Source: SZAS-103 sp038226665 (GTDB lineage Bacteria; Pseudomonadota; Gammaproteobacteria; Xanthomonadales; Xanthomonadaceae). Taken from it: 13,263 bases of DNA. The position numbers and the translations under genes were made by a program. The notes below the pieces were generated by a model that had not been told where the DNA came from, made no database searches, and saw only the letters and a list, made by a program, of their open reading frames with translations. Of this stretch, positions 13,260 through 13,263 are shown in pieces (within the stretch, counting starts at the first letter, position 1; every line of letters starts with the position of its first letter). The DNA is taken from assembly GCA_038226665.1 (NCBI GenBank), contig JBBRQI010000038.1, positions 1 through 13,263 on the forward strand, read 5' to 3'.

Positions 13260-13263
13260 CGCG

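Noticed and set aside
1..13263. A new defence, mobile or biosynthetic system spanning several genes
   Set aside because: Apart from one unknown lipoprotein and one stub, every complete gene falls into a known housekeeping or efflux family; no nuclease, toxin-antitoxin, integrase, NRPS/PKS or reverse-transcriptase signature is visible on either strand.

Overview
The window looks like an ordinary chromosomal stretch of a high-GC gammaproteobacterium, most likely of the Xanthomonadales/Lysobacterales (Rhodanobacteraceae/Xanthomonadaceae type). This rests on the strong G/C-ending codon use, the style of the proteins and the mix of genes: a split MacAB-like ABC exporter, GlmS, a YceH-family protein, a LOG protein, fRMsr, BioD, an RND pump and a phasin. 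No database search was possible, so the taxonomic guess is an inference.

Left part (1-2170, minus strand): a three-gene exporter operon read leftward, with a membrane-fusion adaptor, an ABC ATPase and an FtsX/MacB-type permease cut by the window edge. A near-consensus sigma-54 (-24/-12) site lies about 20 nt of leader upstream of the adaptor, with three TGTCCG hexamers further upstream that could bind an activator. This is the clearest regulatory signal in the window.

Centre (2429-8157): glmS (cell-wall amino-sugar synthesis), a YceH/DUF480 protein and a LOG-family nucleotide hydrolase all read rightward. The LOG gene carries about 115 bp of inverted-repeat-rich DNA in frame between conserved blocks. 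A small unknown lipoprotein gene with more A/T-rich codon use follows. It converges on a minus-strand pair coupled by an ATGA overlap (free-methionine-R-sulfoxide reductase, then a stand-alone TfoX C-terminal-domain protein). Divergent from that pair is bioD, whose start overlaps a 28-codon frame that looks like the N-terminal stub of a lost gene.

Right part (8158-13263): a lipoprotein RND adaptor and its inner-membrane RND pump form a two-gene unit with no outer-membrane channel gene. Convergent to it is a phasin gene (polyhydroxyalkanoate granule protein) with a strong intrinsic terminator and a recognisable promoter. A TTGC/GCAA dyad on its -35 box could be the operator of a PhaR-type repressor.

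Overall the window holds two separate efflux systems plus housekeeping metabolism. I see no rRNA, tRNA, CRISPR array, transposase or defence system. The points most worth following up are the sigma-54 promoter with its putative enhancer sites, the repeat element inside the LOG gene, the stub ahead of bioD, and the phasin operator.
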